A DNA stretch of 6,426 bases from positions 1 to 6,426 of the forward strand of contig WLOR01000079.1 in the NCBI GenBank assembly GCA_009699165.1. Direction: 5' to 3'. The translations under genes and the position numbers were made by a program. The DNA comes from Actinomycetota bacterium (GTDB lineage Bacteria > Actinomycetota > Actinomycetes > Nanopelagicales > Nanopelagicaceae). The number at the start of each line of letters is the position of its first letter. Position 1 is the first letter of the stretch. Shown piece after piece: positions 6,306 to 6,426 of this stretch. The notes under the pieces are model-generated. The model saw only the letters and a list, made by a program, of their open reading frames with translations, made no database searches and was not told where the DNA came from.

Positions 6306-6426
6306 ATGAAATCCTGGCGTGATATCGATATAACTCCTCTCAAGAAAACAGAGTTGCATCCACGATTGTCTCTCTTTAATTCAAAATCTGGCTTAAAACA
6401 GGCTATAACCGAGAAATCAACATACA
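6306..6426 (+). CDS. mshC: Mycothiol ligase MshC, N-terminal fragment cut by window edge
   Basis: The first 40 codons (plus one base) are present. MshC is a class I aminoacyl-tRNA-synthetase-like enzyme that activates cysteine with ATP and joins it to the amino group of GlcN-Ins in mycothiol biosynthesis. The N-terminus MKSWRDIDITP fits the MshC-specific opening, a Met-x-Ser/Ala-Trp segment followed by a Pro-rich stretch. RLSLFNSKSG then replaces the family's LRLYDT-like strand. The signature motifs (YVCGITPYD, KMSKS-like) would lie past the edge and cannot be checked. Cysteinyl-tRNA synthetase is the main alternative, but it usually lacks the Trp-containing extension, and the three upstream genes are the usual mshC partners. 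AGG at 6295-6297, eight bases before the ATG, is a modest ribosome-binding site. An earlier ATG at 6298 terminates after three codons. Confidence 0.82.
   Translation, partial: MKSWRDIDITPLKKTELHPRLSLFNSKSGLKQAITEKSTY

Noticed and set aside
6306..6426. Right-edge gene as cysteinyl-tRNA synthetase
   Set aside because: The Trp-containing N-terminal extension and the phosphatase-DUF3090-SCO1664 context fit MshC better. The diagnostic motifs are outside the window, so the confidence is reduced.
1..6426. CRISPR array, insertion sequence, toxin-antitoxin or riboswitch
   Set aside because: No regularly spaced repeats, transposase-like product, small gene pair or structured leader was found. Every gap between genes is 51 bp or shorter.

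Overview
The window looks like a gene-dense stretch of an actinobacterial chromosome with moderate GC (mid-40s percent by eye, not computed). The best taxonomic clue is at the right end. There a histidine-phosphatase/phosphomutase-like gene, a DUF3090 (TIGR03847) gene, a SCO1664-family (TIGR03843) gene and the start of mshC lie in one tight plus-strand operon. This neighbourhood is characteristic of mycothiol-making Actinobacteria. Moderate GC, overlapping genes, gaps of 1-51 bp and few Shine-Dalgarno sites fit a streamlined lineage such as freshwater acI (Nanopelagicales); that placement is an inference.

Left block, minus strand (2069 down to 1): a tRNA-Leu(GAG) gene, then apt (adenine phosphoribosyltransferase), whose start codon lies one base after the tRNA, then a large membrane acyltransferase-3/SGNH O-acyltransferase that begins at a GTG two bases after the apt stop and runs off the left edge. 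The three look like one transcription unit driven from the 43-bp gap at 2070-2112.

Middle block: an M20 metallopeptidase (plus, 2113-3420) diverges from the tRNA. It converges on an aldo/keto reductase (minus, 3417-4361), and the two stop codons overlap by four bases (CTAA).

Right block, plus strand (4413 to the end): phosphatase, DUF3090, SCO1664-family kinase-like protein and mshC, joined by a 4-bp GTGA overlap, a 17-bp overlap and a 24-bp gap. It diverges from the aldo/keto reductase across about 51 bp. Both divergent start codons are preceded at 6-7 bases by a TANNNT -10 element, as expected for leaderless transcripts.

The most interesting biology is the mshC operon. MshC adds cysteine to GlcN-Ins in mycothiol synthesis. 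The pathway also needs a phosphatase, called MshA2, that to my knowledge lacks an assigned gene, and the histidine phosphatase that leads this operon is a natural candidate. The DUF3090 protein ends in a zinc-finger-like Cys/His cluster. The SCO1664 protein has PI3/PI4-kinase-like catalytic residues. Both are conserved partners of unknown function. There is no sign of a CRISPR array, insertion sequence, prophage or other transferred element.
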